Shown here: piece by piece, positions 11,985 to 22,926 of the stretch
How the letters are laid out: every line of letters starts with the position of its first letter
Numbering within the stretch: the first letter of the stretch is position 1
Assembly: GCA_028386065.3 (NCBI GenBank)
Contig: JAKUCV010000266.1
Location: forward strand, 28,901-92,900
DNA length: 64,000 nt
Reading direction: 5' to 3'
Origin: Turnera subulata
Taxonomy: Eukaryota; Streptophyta; Magnoliopsida; Malpighiales; Passifloraceae
The notes under the pieces: model-generated
What the model was told of the DNA's origin: nothing
Databases searched by the model: none
The model's input: only the letters and a program-made list of their open reading frames with translations
Program-made: the position numbers and the translations under genes

Positions 11985-12719
11985 ATCCCTCTATTCTCCC
12001 CAGGTGGCTTATTTTGGTCTCTCTCGCCGGAATCCGGTGGAAAATACTGACGTGGTAAAGTTTCTGGCGCACGTCAGTATATGTGGAAATCACATGTCAG
12101 GTCGAACCAACAATCAAACCGACTCAACCCGACCGGTTCGCCCATCTAAAAGACCCATTTGGAAGTCTGGTGGGTACTAGTGTTTGTCCTTTTTTTTCCT
12201 AAAATTAATTTCTGTAAAACCTTTCATTGAATTAAAAATTCGTTCAAAAACAAAATAATAACTTATAATAATTTAATTTCTTTAAAACCTTTGAATTAAA
12301 AATTCGTTCAAAAACAAAATAATAACTTATAATAATTTAATTTCTTTAAAATCTTTGAATTAAAAATTCGTTCAAAAACAAAATAATAATTTATAATAAT
12401 TTAATTTCTTTAAAACCTTTCATTGAATTAAAAATTTGTTCAAAAACAAAATAATAACTTATAATAATTTTTAAAAAATTAATTTTAGGAAAAAAAGAAA
12501 ACGAAAAAAGTGGACAAACTTAGGCCCTCGCCGGATTTGCCAAATCGGTCTTTTGGGTGGGCGAACCGGTCGGGTCAATTCTGTTCAATTTATTGGTTTA
12601 ATCTAACATATGGCTTCAACAAATGCTAACATTGCGCTGGGAAAGTTGTCACGTCAGCATTTTCCACTAGATTCTGGCGAAAGGGATCAAAATAGGCCAA
12701 CTAAGGGAAACATTGCTAG
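11985..12719. mobile_element. MITE with long inverted terminal repeats
   Basis: The region 11990-12180 pairs in inverted orientation with about 12530-12715. Words shared between one arm and the complement of the other include GACCCGACCGGTTCGCCCA, TGGAAAAT(A/G)CTGACGTG and TATTTTG(G/A)TC. Arms of nearly 190 bp, no coding capacity and a total near 0.73 kb fit a non-autonomous, possibly Mutator-like, MITE. The exact ends are approximate, and I found no target-site duplication. The right end abuts the inferred start of the copia LTR. Confidence 0.6.
12230..12470. repeat. Minisatellite, four copies of an AT-rich 64-68 bp unit
   Basis: The word AATTAAAAATT(C/T)GTTC begins at 12230, 12294, 12358 and 12426, giving periods of 64, 64 and 68 bp. 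The extra 4 bases come from a CATT insertion that also precedes the first copy. The array fills the centre of the MITE between its two arms. Confidence 0.85.
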
Positions 12720-14262
12720 TGTAATATGCCCAAAAGCCAATAATTGGATATTTTATATAGTCATGTATATTGATTAAAGGTTTTATTCCAATAAATATGT
12801 TTAGGTGATAAACGCTTGCACATATTTATAATCCTAGAATATTTTATATTCTTAAAATGTCCCTAGTCGATTATTATTATGGATGGGTTGTAATAATAAA
12901 TTAAGACTAGCATATGTTGAGAATTATATAAGATATGAATTCTACATACGGGTACAAGTTAGAGAGCTTGTGGTCTGGACTGACTCGACATAAGAACACT
13001 ACATGGAATGTTATATGATTGTCATTAGTGGTTCTTATATGTATTATCCTTAGACCTGAGATCATCAAGGTTCCCAACATGTGAGTCATATACATTGATA
13101 TTACTCTTGGCTATTCGTAACTGAGTAGACCTTAGTGTAATCATTGGGTATATGATATAATGTGTAGTGGATTTTGTATGATCAAGATGAGATTCGTCCA
13201 ACCCTTATAACGGGTATATTATCAGATGGGCCTCTTGATAGAGTTGAACTGTAAATGCATGGCCATGCTCGGATTATGTGATATGGTGATGTCATTAGTA
13301 TCCGTTTTACACAGTTAATTCGGGGATCAAGAAACTTAGATTAAACATATACGAGATTGACTTATTCCATGTCTATCTTGATAATGTGACGAAAGGATAA
13401 TGACATATTTTCGAGGCATAATGAATCAGTACTGATCTTGTCGTTTGGGTAGCAATGATGTGTTGCTAGACGCCGCTCATTGTTTATAATTGTAAATGAG
13501 TTTACAATTATTGCCAAACGTTACAAGTGCCTACAGGGTCACACACTTAGAACTGTTGATTCGAGCTAGTGGTTAAACCATGGTTGGACCGTAGTTCGAC
13601 CAGGTATTTGAGCTAGTGGTTAGACCATGGTTGGACCGGGTCGTTTGGGTTGGTTCGGCTCAATAGTTACTAGAATTATTGAACCTGAATTATTGTCCTA
13701 AAGACATGAAAGGATGTGTTGTTTTATATATATATTGATATATATAATTGAGTTAGTGGAGACATGATCATATAGGTGATTGTGACTAAAGTATAGATAA
13801 TGGAAAACACAATTATGCATGATAAGATGTATGTATGATTGGTTGGCCATTTTCTATATTAACTAATATGTAAACATATATGGTATATATGTAAGAGTGT
13901 GAAGGATGAGCAGATTTTGAGAGCTCAACACACAAACACATTCACAAGAGTTGTGAGAAAAAAACTCTAGGCTCACTTGCTCTTGGAAATTTTGCAGCTA
14001 ACACTGCGGTTCGAGAGTGCTCGAGTTAGTGATCGTGAGACGGTTGCTAGCAGTCATCAACGGTTCGTGTGGATACCGTAGAGGAGTCGGATTTCTATCC
14101 GGTTCTTGCTAATTCGTATCATCAGTTGAGTGAAAGATCTCAACCAAACCAGGTACGAAATTTTTGTTATTCGATTTACCCCGTTTCACATGGATCCTCC
14201 ATTAGTTTCGGGTTTTTTCGCTGCGCATATTGTCTATTTGTTTGCATACCCAGTTACTTACA
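12720..14262 (+). repeat. Probable 5' LTR of the copia element
   Basis: It would start with TGTAATATGCCC at 12720 and end with CTTACA at 14262, immediately before a candidate primer-binding site. The interior includes a TC-rich transcript-like segment (ACTCTAGGCTCACTTGC near 13966), typical of LTR R/U5 regions. No second copy exists in the window, so the borders rest only on TG..CA ends and the PBS. Confidence 0.45.
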
Positions 14263-14263
14263 G

Positions 14264-14276
14264 TAGTAGCGGAGCC
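14264..14276 (+). promoter_or_regulatory. Candidate primer-binding site (initiator tRNA-Met)
   Basis: The 13-mer TAGTAGCGGAGCC matches the usual plant PBS TGGTATCAGAGCC at 10 of 13 positions. It lies one base after the putative LTR end. The gypsy element in this window carries the similar TGGTAGCGGAGC. Confidence 0.45.
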
Positions 14277-14589
14277 TCTTGTGAAACACTAAACCGAATT
14301 AGTTGTTTATATGTATGATATGCTATATGTGATGTGGCTTGATCATGACTGTATAAGCAACATAACTTGATCATAGTTTATTATGCTTATGTTGATAGTA
14401 TGTTTAAACTAGATCATTATGATTCTCATATATGTGATATGTTGAAGTCGGATCTGTCAAAGGTGCTTGACAGCAAGTTCTTGATTGGTATATGATATAA
14501 ATCAAAGAGTGTTTTTGGCAGGAAGTCGAATGAGTTCGACAAGGTTGATTGAATGGTATATGATACCAAAATATAGATGTTTAAGATGT

Positions 14590-15065
14590 AAACATCGATG
14601 TTCCCTTTGGTCGATAATCCGCTGAGGGGTTCAAACATCGATATTTAAGTTCAAACATCGATTTTCAAGGTCAAAACATCGATGTTTAAGATGTAAACAT
14701 CGATGTTCTGAACATTTGGCCAATTATTTGGAGTTCCAGAAACTTTAAACATCGATGCTTAAGGGTTAAACATCAATGTTCTGGATTCCAGAAACTTTAA
14801 ACATCGATGCTTAAGGGTTAAACATCGATGTTCTGGAATTCTGAAACTCCAAACATCGATGTTCATGACCAAACATCGATGTTCTGAGATTCTGCCAACT
14901 TACTTGAAGTTCCAGAATTCTCAAACATCGATGTTCTAGGGGTAAACATCGATGTTCTGAAATTTCGCCAAATAGTTTGGAGTTCCAGAACATCGATGTT
15001 CTGAGTCAAACATCGATGTTCTTGTTTTGCCGATTGTCGGCCGCGTAGTCAAAACATTGATGTTT
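14590..15065 (+). repeat. Array of 16 copies of the palindrome AAACATCGATGTT
   Basis: Sixteen exact or near-exact copies of a motif centred on ATCGAT occur in under 500 bp, mostly in pairs separated by about 8-20 bases. They sit within a looser higher-order repeat containing GGAGTTCCAGAA. Copies start near 14590, 14636, 14655, 14675, 14695, 14750, 14769, 14799, 14820, 14852, 14871, 14921, 14944, 14986, 15008 and 15052. The array lies in the untranslated leader of the copia element, upstream of gag. Confidence 0.85.
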
Positions 15066-15794
15066 ATATTTTTCGTCGGGGTTCTGCCCCTTGACCCTGC
15101 CCGCTAACTGGCTAGCGGCACCGCCGTGCTACCTCTGCATAGCGACTTATATTGCATATGATGCATAATTATTGTATATGCGATATATAATTTGTTAATC
15201 ACATGCTTAATTGTTATGTATGGAAATAATTCGGTGACAAGCACTCATCTATGCTTAGATCAACACTTGGTAGGTTTGCCAAAGCAAAGTGCCAATGTTT
15301 ATCCTAGCAAGATGCTAAATATTAAGTTCCTCTTATGTTGTCTTCCATTGATAAGCACTCATCATTGCTTAAATCAACACTTGATAGGTTTTGCCAAAGC
15401 AAGTTGCCAATGTTTATCCTAGCAAGGTGCGATGGGATAATTGTAATATCCAAACTGCTTATTATGGATTGAACTTAACTAGGTCATGTCAATAGGATTG
15501 AGGACTTAGAGGCAAAGATTTGAGCTAAGTCTATAAGATAGACAAGAACCAGTGTTGTTCACTCAACTATCTAAGAGTTACATGAGATGTAATTGACAAG
15601 AGTTGTCTACCTAAATAACTATGATGTAAGCGATTAGCCAAAGCTGACTTATCTTGTAGTAAAATATGGATCTTGGCCTACTTATCATTATCTTGATTCA
15701 TAGTAGGAGCATCATTTAATAGAATTCCTTGTTAAATGATTTTATGTATGCATGACTCTGATTTGTGTGAGTTGATCATTGTTGTAGAATAATC

Positions 15795-17920
15795 ATGGCA
15801 CAAAACACAAGTACACTATCACTGCGATCTGTCCTTGAGAAGGAAAAACTTAATGGGAATAACTTCCTTAAGTGGCATCGCAATTTGAGGATAGTCCTCA
15901 AACAAGAAAAGAAATTGTATGTCCTTGAAGGGTCTGTTCCTATTGAACCAACACCTAATGCTCCTAGGGCGGAAAGAGATGCTTACAAGAAGCATGTCGA
16001 TGAGGCATTGGATGTCGCTTGCCTTATGTTGTTAACATGGACTCTGAGCTTCAGAAGCAACATGAGAACTTGGGTGCTTTCGATATGATCGAACACCTGA
16101 AAATGCTCTTTGAAGACCAAGCAAGGAATGAGAGGTATGAGACCTCTAAGGCATTGTTCCAATGCAAGATGGCTGAGTCATCACTAGTCAGGCCTCATGT
16201 AATCAAGATGATTGGATATATTGAGAGCCTTGAGGGTCTGGGTTTTCCTTTGTAGAAGGAGTTGGCTGTTGATCTAGTCCTGCAATCGTTGTCGGATAGT
16301 TACAGCCAATTTGTCATGAATTTCAATATGAATCATCTTGACAAATCCTTGTCTGAGTTGCTTAACATGTTAGGAACAGTTGAGCAACAGATGAAGGTAA
16401 ATAAATCCAACAGCATATTGATGGTTGGAAATAGCAAAGGAAAGGGAAAAGACAAGAAGAAGAAATCTGCCAAAAAGTTTGGTTCATCTTCTTCACAAGT
16501 GCTGAAACCCAAAGGTGGTGTTGCAAAGGAAGGACAATGTTTCCATTGCAAGAAACCTGGCCATTAGAAGCGTAACTGCCCTATTACCTAGAGGAGGTGA
16601 AGAAACAGAAGGGAAGTAAGACTTCCATTTCAGGTATTTTTGTTATAGAAGCTAATATCTCTATCTCTGCATCATGGGTATTAGATACCGGATGTGGTTT
16701 TCACATTTGTGTAAACGTGCAGGATCTGAGAAAGAGTAGAAGAATAGCAAAGGGTGAGATAGACCTGCGCGTTAGAAATGGAGCAAGAGTTGCTGCATTA
16801 GCCGTAGGAACTTACTATCTATCCTTACCGAGTGGTTTGGTTTTAGAACTTGACGATTGTTATTATGTACCTACTATAAGCAGGAATTTGATTTCTGTTT
16901 CTTGTCTGGACAAGAAAGGTTTTTCTTTTGTAATGAAGAACAACTGTTGTTCTATTTATTTCAATGATATTTTGATATTTATAATGGTGGTGCATATTTG
17001 AGCAATGGTTTGTACGTTCTAAACCTAGAAACACCAATCTATAACATTAATACGAAGAAGGTTAAATTAAACGATTCTAATGAAACCTATCTCTGGCATT
17101 GTCGATTGGGCCATATAAACGAGACTCGTATTTTTAAACTCCATAAAGAAAGACTTTTAGACTCATTTGATTTTGAATCATATGAGTGAGACATGTGAGT
17201 CATGTTTATTAGGCAAAATGACGAATGCTCCTTTTGCTGGTAAAGGTGAAAGAGCTTCGGACTTGTTAGGTCTTATACATTCTGATGTATGCGGACCTAT
17301 GTCAACACAGACTAGAGGTGGATTTCAATACTTCATTATATTTACTGATGATTACAGTAGATATGGCTATGTGTATCTAATGAAACACAAGTCAGAATCC
17401 TTTGAAAAGTTCAAAGAATTCAAGAATGAAGTACAGAATCAACTCGGCAAGAGTATTAAAATGCTTCGATTTGATCGAGGAGGTGAATACTTAGACCGAA
17501 ATTTTCTTGATCTTCTAAAAGAATGTGGTATAGTATCACAACTTACTCCACCAGGAACACCTTAATGGAATGGTGTATCCGAAATGAGGAATAGAACTTT
17601 GTTAGACATGGTTCGTTCTATGATGAGTCAAGCTAACCTTCCTTCTTCATTTTGGGGATATGCATTATTGAGTGCTGCATTTACACTTAACCGTGTTCCA
17701 TCTAAATCGGTTGAAAAGACACCATATGAGATACGGACTGGGAAGCGTCCCAATTTATCTTTTATGAGGATTTTGGGGTTGTGAGGCTTTCGTGAGATGA
17801 GAAGCATCAGATAAACTCGGCCCTAAATCGGACAAATGCCTCTTTGTTAAATATCCTAAAGAAACTAAAGGATATTATTTCTATAATCCCACAGAGCACA
17901 AAGTATTTGTTGCACTTCTA
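15795..17920 (+). pseudogene. Copia gag-protease-integrase remnant
   Basis: In order: a gag N-terminus (KLNGNNFLKWHRNLRIVLKQ) at 15795; a CCHC zinc knuckle (CFHCKKPGH..RNC) near 16540; an aspartic protease motif WVLDTGCGFHIC near 16675; a GAG-pre-integrase segment (LWHCRLGHI) near 17090; and an integrase core (HSDVCGP, FIIFTDDYSRYGYVY, FDRGGEY) from about 17280, ending with the copia-type KCLFVKYP and GYYFYNP near 17835-17885. Breaks: stops at 16253, 16565, 17563 and 17782, and frame changes near 16030, 16985, 17165 and 17780. RT and RNase H are absent. It cannot encode a working polyprotein. Confidence 0.88.
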
Positions 17921-17929
17921 GGCCCGGCA

Positions 17930-18381
17930 TCATTGGGCGTCACTTCGCTGTTTGTGATCTATCTTGCAAACAGTTTGTTTTCAAGTTGCTTCCAATAATA
18001 GGTCTGATATTGCTTAATCCTGGACTTGTTAGATTCTTGTGTTAGCCGGACCGAATACCAATTGGAGGAAAAGAGAAGAACATTGTGGAAAGAACCAAGA
18101 TTGCAAAAGAGAAATGACAAAACTGCGTAGCGTTGAAAATGACGAACTATTGAAGTTGCCCCTCGTGTGCAACACATCGTGGAGTAGAGTAGAAGTAGTA
18201 TAATACCCAAATTGTTTTTTAGAAAGATCCAGTTCTTTTTTAAATGACAATCACAGTTGTAAACTATTAGTTGCATTTATTTTTCAATTAGTCTTTTCAG
18301 TTAAGTTATCACGTAGTGCAACAACCCTATAATCAGGAATCGGACATATGGCAGATAAACAAATCTCGGTCCAAACAGTTG
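17930..18381. other. Unassigned sequence after the copia remnant
   Basis: The region joins the broken copia integrase to a perfect inverted repeat. Translations in all frames are broken and unrecognised. It may be rearranged copia DNA, but I cannot show that. Confidence 0.3.
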
Positions 18382-18706
18382 TCCTAAAACTACTACAACA
18401 ACTAGTCACGATGGAAACGTAGTAGATTATTGATCTGTGAAATACCAAAAACCAGAAAGGTGTAACCACCAGGTCCCTTACTCAATCCTTCAACAATGAT
18501 GTTAAATCCAGCACATAATCCTTTCAAGGAGGAATTATATATATATATATATATAATTCCTCCTTGAAAGGATTATGTGCTGGATTTAACATCATTGTTG
18601 AAGGATTGAGTAAGGGACCTGGTGGTTACACCTTTCTGGTTTTTGGTATTTCACAGATCAATAATCTACTACGTTTCCATCGTGACTAGTTGTTGTAGTA
18701 GTTTTA

Positions 18707-18709
<3 letters not shown>
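18382..18709. repeat. Perfect 328-bp inverted repeat with a TA-repeat centre
   Basis: The left arm starts TCCTAAAACTACTAC at 18382, and the right arm ends with its exact complement at 18709. I compared the two 164-base arms by eye and found no mismatch. The centre is an uninterrupted TA run (about 18538-18555), so there is essentially no loop. A long AT repeat follows directly. Confidence 0.9.

Positions 18710-18766
<57 letters not shown>
18709..18766. repeat. (AT)n microsatellite
   Basis: About 29 uninterrupted AT dinucleotides directly abut the right arm of the perfect inverted repeat. Confidence 0.95.
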
Positions 18767-18768
<2 letters not shown>

Positions 18769-19383
18769 AGGAAGGTATCATAAATCGTTGGAAGTGGAAC
18801 TACTTAACAAATTCTATATAACGAAGACCAAAAAATGCCTACAAGTATTGAACCATCATGCCAACAGATCTACCAACCATGATGTGTGCACCAGCAACAA
18901 TCTGAGTTGCTGTCATGTCCACATCCTATCTCTAAAATCCAATCATGAATGCCTTTATTTCTAAGTTAAGGTCTGAAGCAATAAATTCCATTTTCTGAAT
19001 TCTTCCAATATTTTACTAACAACTTCCATTTTCTATTTTATACCCAATAGAATGTCACCAAAGAGCAACCCTAAAGTTTTATTGTAGAACAATTATTTCA
19101 GATCCATAAGTTTTAGACTTTCATTTCAGAAATGCATTGAAATGAGATGAGTGCTCTGTTTCATGTAAATGAAAATGACCCTTTTCCCAATCAACTTCAA
19201 CTTCCAACAGATTAAACAATTTTTTTTTTTCCAATCAACAACAGATCATACTTTCACCAAACACGTCTGGTACTCTCCACATGCATATATCATTATTCTT
19301 TTATATCTGCCTTGCCTTTCTCCTTGAAAAACAAAAAGAAATTATGGTTGTCTCCTCTAGTTCCACAACAACCTCACCTGCTT
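18767..19383. other. Upstream region of the xylan methyltransferase gene
   Basis: AT-rich sequence with no recognisable gene or repeat. It should include the promoter of the downstream gene. Confidence 0.35.
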
Positions 19384-19391
19384 TATATAAA
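19384..19391 (+). promoter_or_regulatory. TATA box of the xylan methyltransferase gene
   Basis: TATATAAA lies 111 bp before the ATG at 19502, within a C/A-rich plant promoter context (CACCTGCTTTATATAAAAC). Confidence 0.65.
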
Positions 19392-19501
19392 ACAAACTGT
19401 ATTCAACCTCAGACCTTTCCATCATCATATACAAACATAACTGAAGAAACCCTTTTCTCTGTCTCTTTTCACAGGGGAAAAAATTTGAGACATCAAGAAC
19501 C

Positions 19502-20422
19502 ATGAGGTCCAAAACACAGTCTTCCATTAACATCAAGCTCATCGTCTGCTGCTTTTTCTTTCTCCTCCTCCTTTTAGTGGTAACTTGGTCAAGTTTTTCC
19601 TCTTCTTCCCCACCAAATTCTTCACCTTTACCAGAAACCCACCTATCAAATTCATCAACAGACCTCACTGAAGAAGAAGAACCTCAGCAATCAGCAACAA
19701 CAACAACACCAGCAGAGTGTCCATCCCTCCCATTAACACCAACTTGCACCAAAACCCCACCTTCACTAGCCAATGCATTAGTCCACTATGCAACAACCAA
19801 CATCACCCCACAACAAACCCTCAAGGAAATCTCAGTCTCATTGAGAGTCCTTGAGAAAAAATCACCCTGCAACTTCCTTGTCTTTGGGCTAGGCCATGAC
19901 AGCCTCATGTGGACATCACTCAACCATGGGGGCCGCACAGTGTTCTTGGAAGAAGACAAGGCCTGGATCGAGCAAATCAGGGAGAAGCTCCCATCTTTAG
20001 AGTCCTACCATGTGAGTTACGACACCAAAGTGCACCAGGCAGATGGGTTGATGGAGACAGGAATGGGAGAGGAATGCAAGGTGGTGAGTGATCCAAGATT
20101 CTCAAAATGCCAACTCGCGCTGAAAGGGTTCCCTAGTGAGATTTATGACATAGAATGGGACTTGATCATGGTGGATGCGCCTACTGGGTACCACGATGAG
20201 GCTCCGGGGAGGATGACTGCAATCTACACTGCTGGTTTGATGGCCAGGAACAGGGAGAATGGGGAGACGGATGTGTTTGTGCATGATGTGGATAGAGTGG
20301 TGGAGGACAAATTCTCAAAGGCTTTTCTTTGTGAAGGGTACTTGGTGGAGCAAGAAGGGAGGATAAGGCATTTTGTTGTTCCTAGTCACAGGACTCGCCC
20401 TGGTAGAGCATTTTGTCCTTAA
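19502..20422 (+). CDS. GXM: Glucuronoxylan 4-O-methyltransferase (DUF579 family, single exon, 306 aa)
   Basis: An uninterrupted frame gives a type II Golgi-style protein: a short basic N-terminus, a Leu/Phe-rich membrane anchor (about residues 11-30), a Ser/Thr/Pro-rich stem to about 75, and then the DUF579 catalytic domain. Conserved blocks are CNFLVFGLGHDSLMW (nucleotide-binding GLGHD at 129-133), GGRTVFLEED, YDIEWDLIMVDAPTG (VDAPTG at 224-229) and the C-terminal HFVVPSHRTRPGRAFCP. Length and the GLGHDS and VDAPTG motifs fit the GXM1-3 branch, which transfers methyl from S-adenosylmethionine to the 4-O of glucuronic acid on secondary-wall xylan, rather than the IRX15 branch. The single-exon structure is usual for this family. 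Which GXM paralogue it is cannot be told from one sequence. Confidence 0.92.
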   Translation: MRSKTQSSINIKLIVCCFFFLLLLLVVTWSSFSSSSPPNSSPLPETHLSNSSTDLTEEEEPQQSATTTTPAECPSLPLTPTCTKTPPSLANALVHYATTNITPQQTLKEISVSLRVLEKKSPCNFLVFGLGHDSLMWTSLNHGGRTVFLEEDKAWIEQIREKLPSLESYHVSYDTKVHQADGLMETGMGEECKVVSDPRFSKCQLALKGFPSEIYDIEWDLIMVDAPTGYHDEAPGRMTAIYTAGLMARNRENGETDVFVHDVDRVVEDKFSKAFLCEGYLVEQEGRIRHFVVPSHRTRPGRAFCP

Positions 20423-21852
20423 TTTTTAGACCTGCAGGTTCAATCTGTGTCTAATATTCTCCTATTTGGGATTTGCTTCTTTGCTTTTTCTTGTTTCTTT
20501 TTTATTTTGCCATAAAATTACAGGGGGAAAGATGGGGGGTTTTGTTTCATTTTTTGATTTGTTTCTCCTCTGAATACATATATCTGGGTCGGATACTGCA
20601 ATACTGGCATTTCTTTTTAATTTCATTTCTGTAGCTAATTCACAATAATTTCTTGGAATGAGATAATTAAACTACAGGAAGGAAGAACCAGGAATGAAGG
20701 CTATTCATGAGTTTTATGTTAAAAATGAGTTAAGAAGGCCAAAAGTAAATGAAAAAGCTGATTCTTGGGTAGAAAGAACCAGCAATTTACTGGAGTTTTC
20801 ATTTCACCTTGAATTGCGAGGAAGGTTTTTGCTTTGCTTAGTTGGGTGGTTGAGCTGCGGGGTCCAGTTAAATTGAAATGTTGACGAAATTGCTAATCAA
20901 TCACTTTGGCATGATCTTACCAAGAGATTAATGAGTTCTTTTCGGTTGAAAAGATATGATAAGTTGAATTGAAAGCAAAAGGATATTAATCAATTGGTTA
21001 GGTGTTTTATTATTTTGGATTGATATTTATGTTTTCATCAAGGCTTTTCGACTTTTCGTTGAGCTTGGTGGGCTATCTTAATCTTGGACTGGGAGAACTT
21101 ACTATTAATTTAAACTTTATTCTAGCAAAGATAAGTGAAATGCAGTAAATTTGTAAGGCATGGTTAGCACTTTTTACACTGCATTTTGGGTTATAGACTA
21201 AACAAGACCCAAAAATTGCAAATAAAAACCAAACTTGAAGAAGAAAGTTGTGGGTTTGATTGAGCTAGGTCAAAGAAATCATTGAGTATGAAGGGAGGTA
21301 GTCTAAAATAGTCGAATGGAGCAACCATTGGATGAAGTCTAAGTGGTAAGTTGATTTGGTTTTGCTTAAGCGAGGTTTTGGGTTTAAATATTTGGGTTTA
21401 AGTATTTGCCTATGTGCTTTTTAGGGTCGGAAGGCATAAGATTATTTTAAATATTAATATTATGTAATTTTAATTTCAAAATAACTTAAGTTATTTTTTG
21501 CATTATTTTTCTTTATATCTTTTGAATGTAGGATCACATGCTTACCCAAAGTGTTGAAATTCCTTTAGCTACTAGTTAATGTGATAAAAAAGAGAAGTAA
21601 TTGATTTCTACGTTGTCATCAACTCTTGATATAAAAGAAAAAACTCTTGATAGTTACTGATTTCTACAAAGTCCAAATAAAACCAGACACTGCGCAGAAA
21701 AATACCAAAAAGGCCCAATTCTCAAACCCATTCAAAGTAAAGCCCAAGACAAACATTGATACATAAAAAACATCCAAAAAAACAAATCCTATCTATCCAA
21801 TTTGGAACAAAGGAACCACCATTGCAAAACACACACACAAAAAAGAAAGAAA
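20423..21852. other. Intergenic region
   Basis: 3' UTR of the xylan methyltransferase followed by AT-rich sequence. No gene or clear repeat is recognised. Confidence 0.4.
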
Positions 21853-22926
21853 ATGGCCAGAGGGAAGAAGGAACTCCTCTCGAGAGCGCCGTGGAGGGGC
21901 GACGATGACGACGACGATACCGACAAGTTCGCCGATGCGAAACTCAAGGTGACCAAGGAGTCAGGCTCCGAAGCGGTCATGCACGTCCCCAAGAGTAAAG
22001 CCAACCGCTTTAAAGACGAAGATGCCTTCGAGGAAGAGTTCCAAATCGACCCAACACTTCGCTACAGCTTCCAGCGCAATTTCCAGGTAACTCCCTCTTC
22101 TCCCTCCCCCCCCCCCCCCCCCCCCTCCACTCTTTCCTTTTCGTAAAGAAATAAACTTTCGCTTTGTATGCGCAAAACCCATGTTCTTTTTTCTGGGTTA
22201 TATGCGATTGTGAGCTCGAGAATCTGAATTTTGTTTTGTTTTGTGGGTTGTTGTTGTTGTTGTTCATCAGTTTCTTCAGAGAGTTTTTACTGTTGACACT
22301 GTAGTGAAGCATCTTCCTCCAGGCGCGGCCTATACTGCTTCCCGTAATTTTGGCTTCCTCACTCGGATTTTCACTCAGTTCTTTGGTGAGTGGAGTTTTT
22401 TTTTTTTGCCTTGAATTTCTCTTCATTTATTAAGAGATTTTTTTGTCTCTCATATGTTGCAAGTTGTAACCATGGTAATGTGGGTTGGTAATTCAATTTT
22501 GTTTTTTTTTTTCTTGAAGTTAATGGTGTATCAAGTGGTAAATATGATAAGGGATGACCATGAATTACTGTAATATAATTTAATGAATCACTGAGTGAGG
22601 AGAACTACTGATTGCTTTCTTTTGTTGGGTGAAAATTCTGACCTTCATTTCCAACTCAATCCTCAGTTTGATCTTGTTTTTACTGTGCATCATAGAATGT
22701 TTGATGTCTTACTGTAGACATTGATTTCATGTTGTTACTGTGATTGTTGTTCCTCGAGGATCCAGCTGGAATTGTAATTTGCTTGATGGTTTACTTTCTG
22801 CTCTTCTTTACTGGATACCAATCAGTATTCATGATGTTTGTTGTGTTTGCAGATCCTGAAGGTATTGCCAATGCTCAGAAATCGCTCGGGATAGGTCAGG
22901 AAGACAAATTCCGTCGGGTTCGTTGA
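21853..22926 (+). CDS. Small conserved plant protein of unknown function (3 exons, 140 aa)
   Basis: The exons are 21853-22086, 22271-22385 and 22853-22926, with GT..AG introns and a continuous frame to TGA. I do not assign a function. The N-terminus is basic (MARGKKELLSRAPWRG), followed by an acidic run DDDDDDTD at about residues 17-24, a charged middle, then a more hydrophobic segment (LRYSFQRNFQFLQRVF) and a C-terminus rich in aromatic residues ending DPEGIANAQKSLGIGQEDK. From memory, proteins with this MARGKK..APWRG start and RYSFQRNFQFLQRVF core occur as single-domain uncharacterised proteins across land plants. There is no signal peptide and no clear membrane segment. The introns hold low-complexity tracts (a run of about 18 C at 22108 and TTG repeats near 22246). 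Confidence 0.82.

Larger units (their letters stand above)
12720..17930 (+). mobile_element. Degenerate Ty1/copia retrotransposon, 3' part missing
   Basis: Inferred layout: 5' LTR 12720-14262, primer-binding site at 14264, a long leader with a palindrome array, gag from 15795, then protease, GAG-pre-integrase and integrase to about 17920. There the copia coding signal stops. No reverse transcriptase, RNase H or 3' LTR is recognisable before the next host gene. The reading frame has several stops and frameshifts. The copia order (integrase before RT) is shown by the DTG protease being followed directly by the integrase. The element is a truncated relic. Confidence 0.75.

Noticed and set aside
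14590..15065. Possible CRISPR array
   Set aside because: The repeat is a 13-base palindrome with irregular short spacing in a plant retrotransposon. CRISPR arrays have longer repeats, constant spacer length and occur in prokaryotes.
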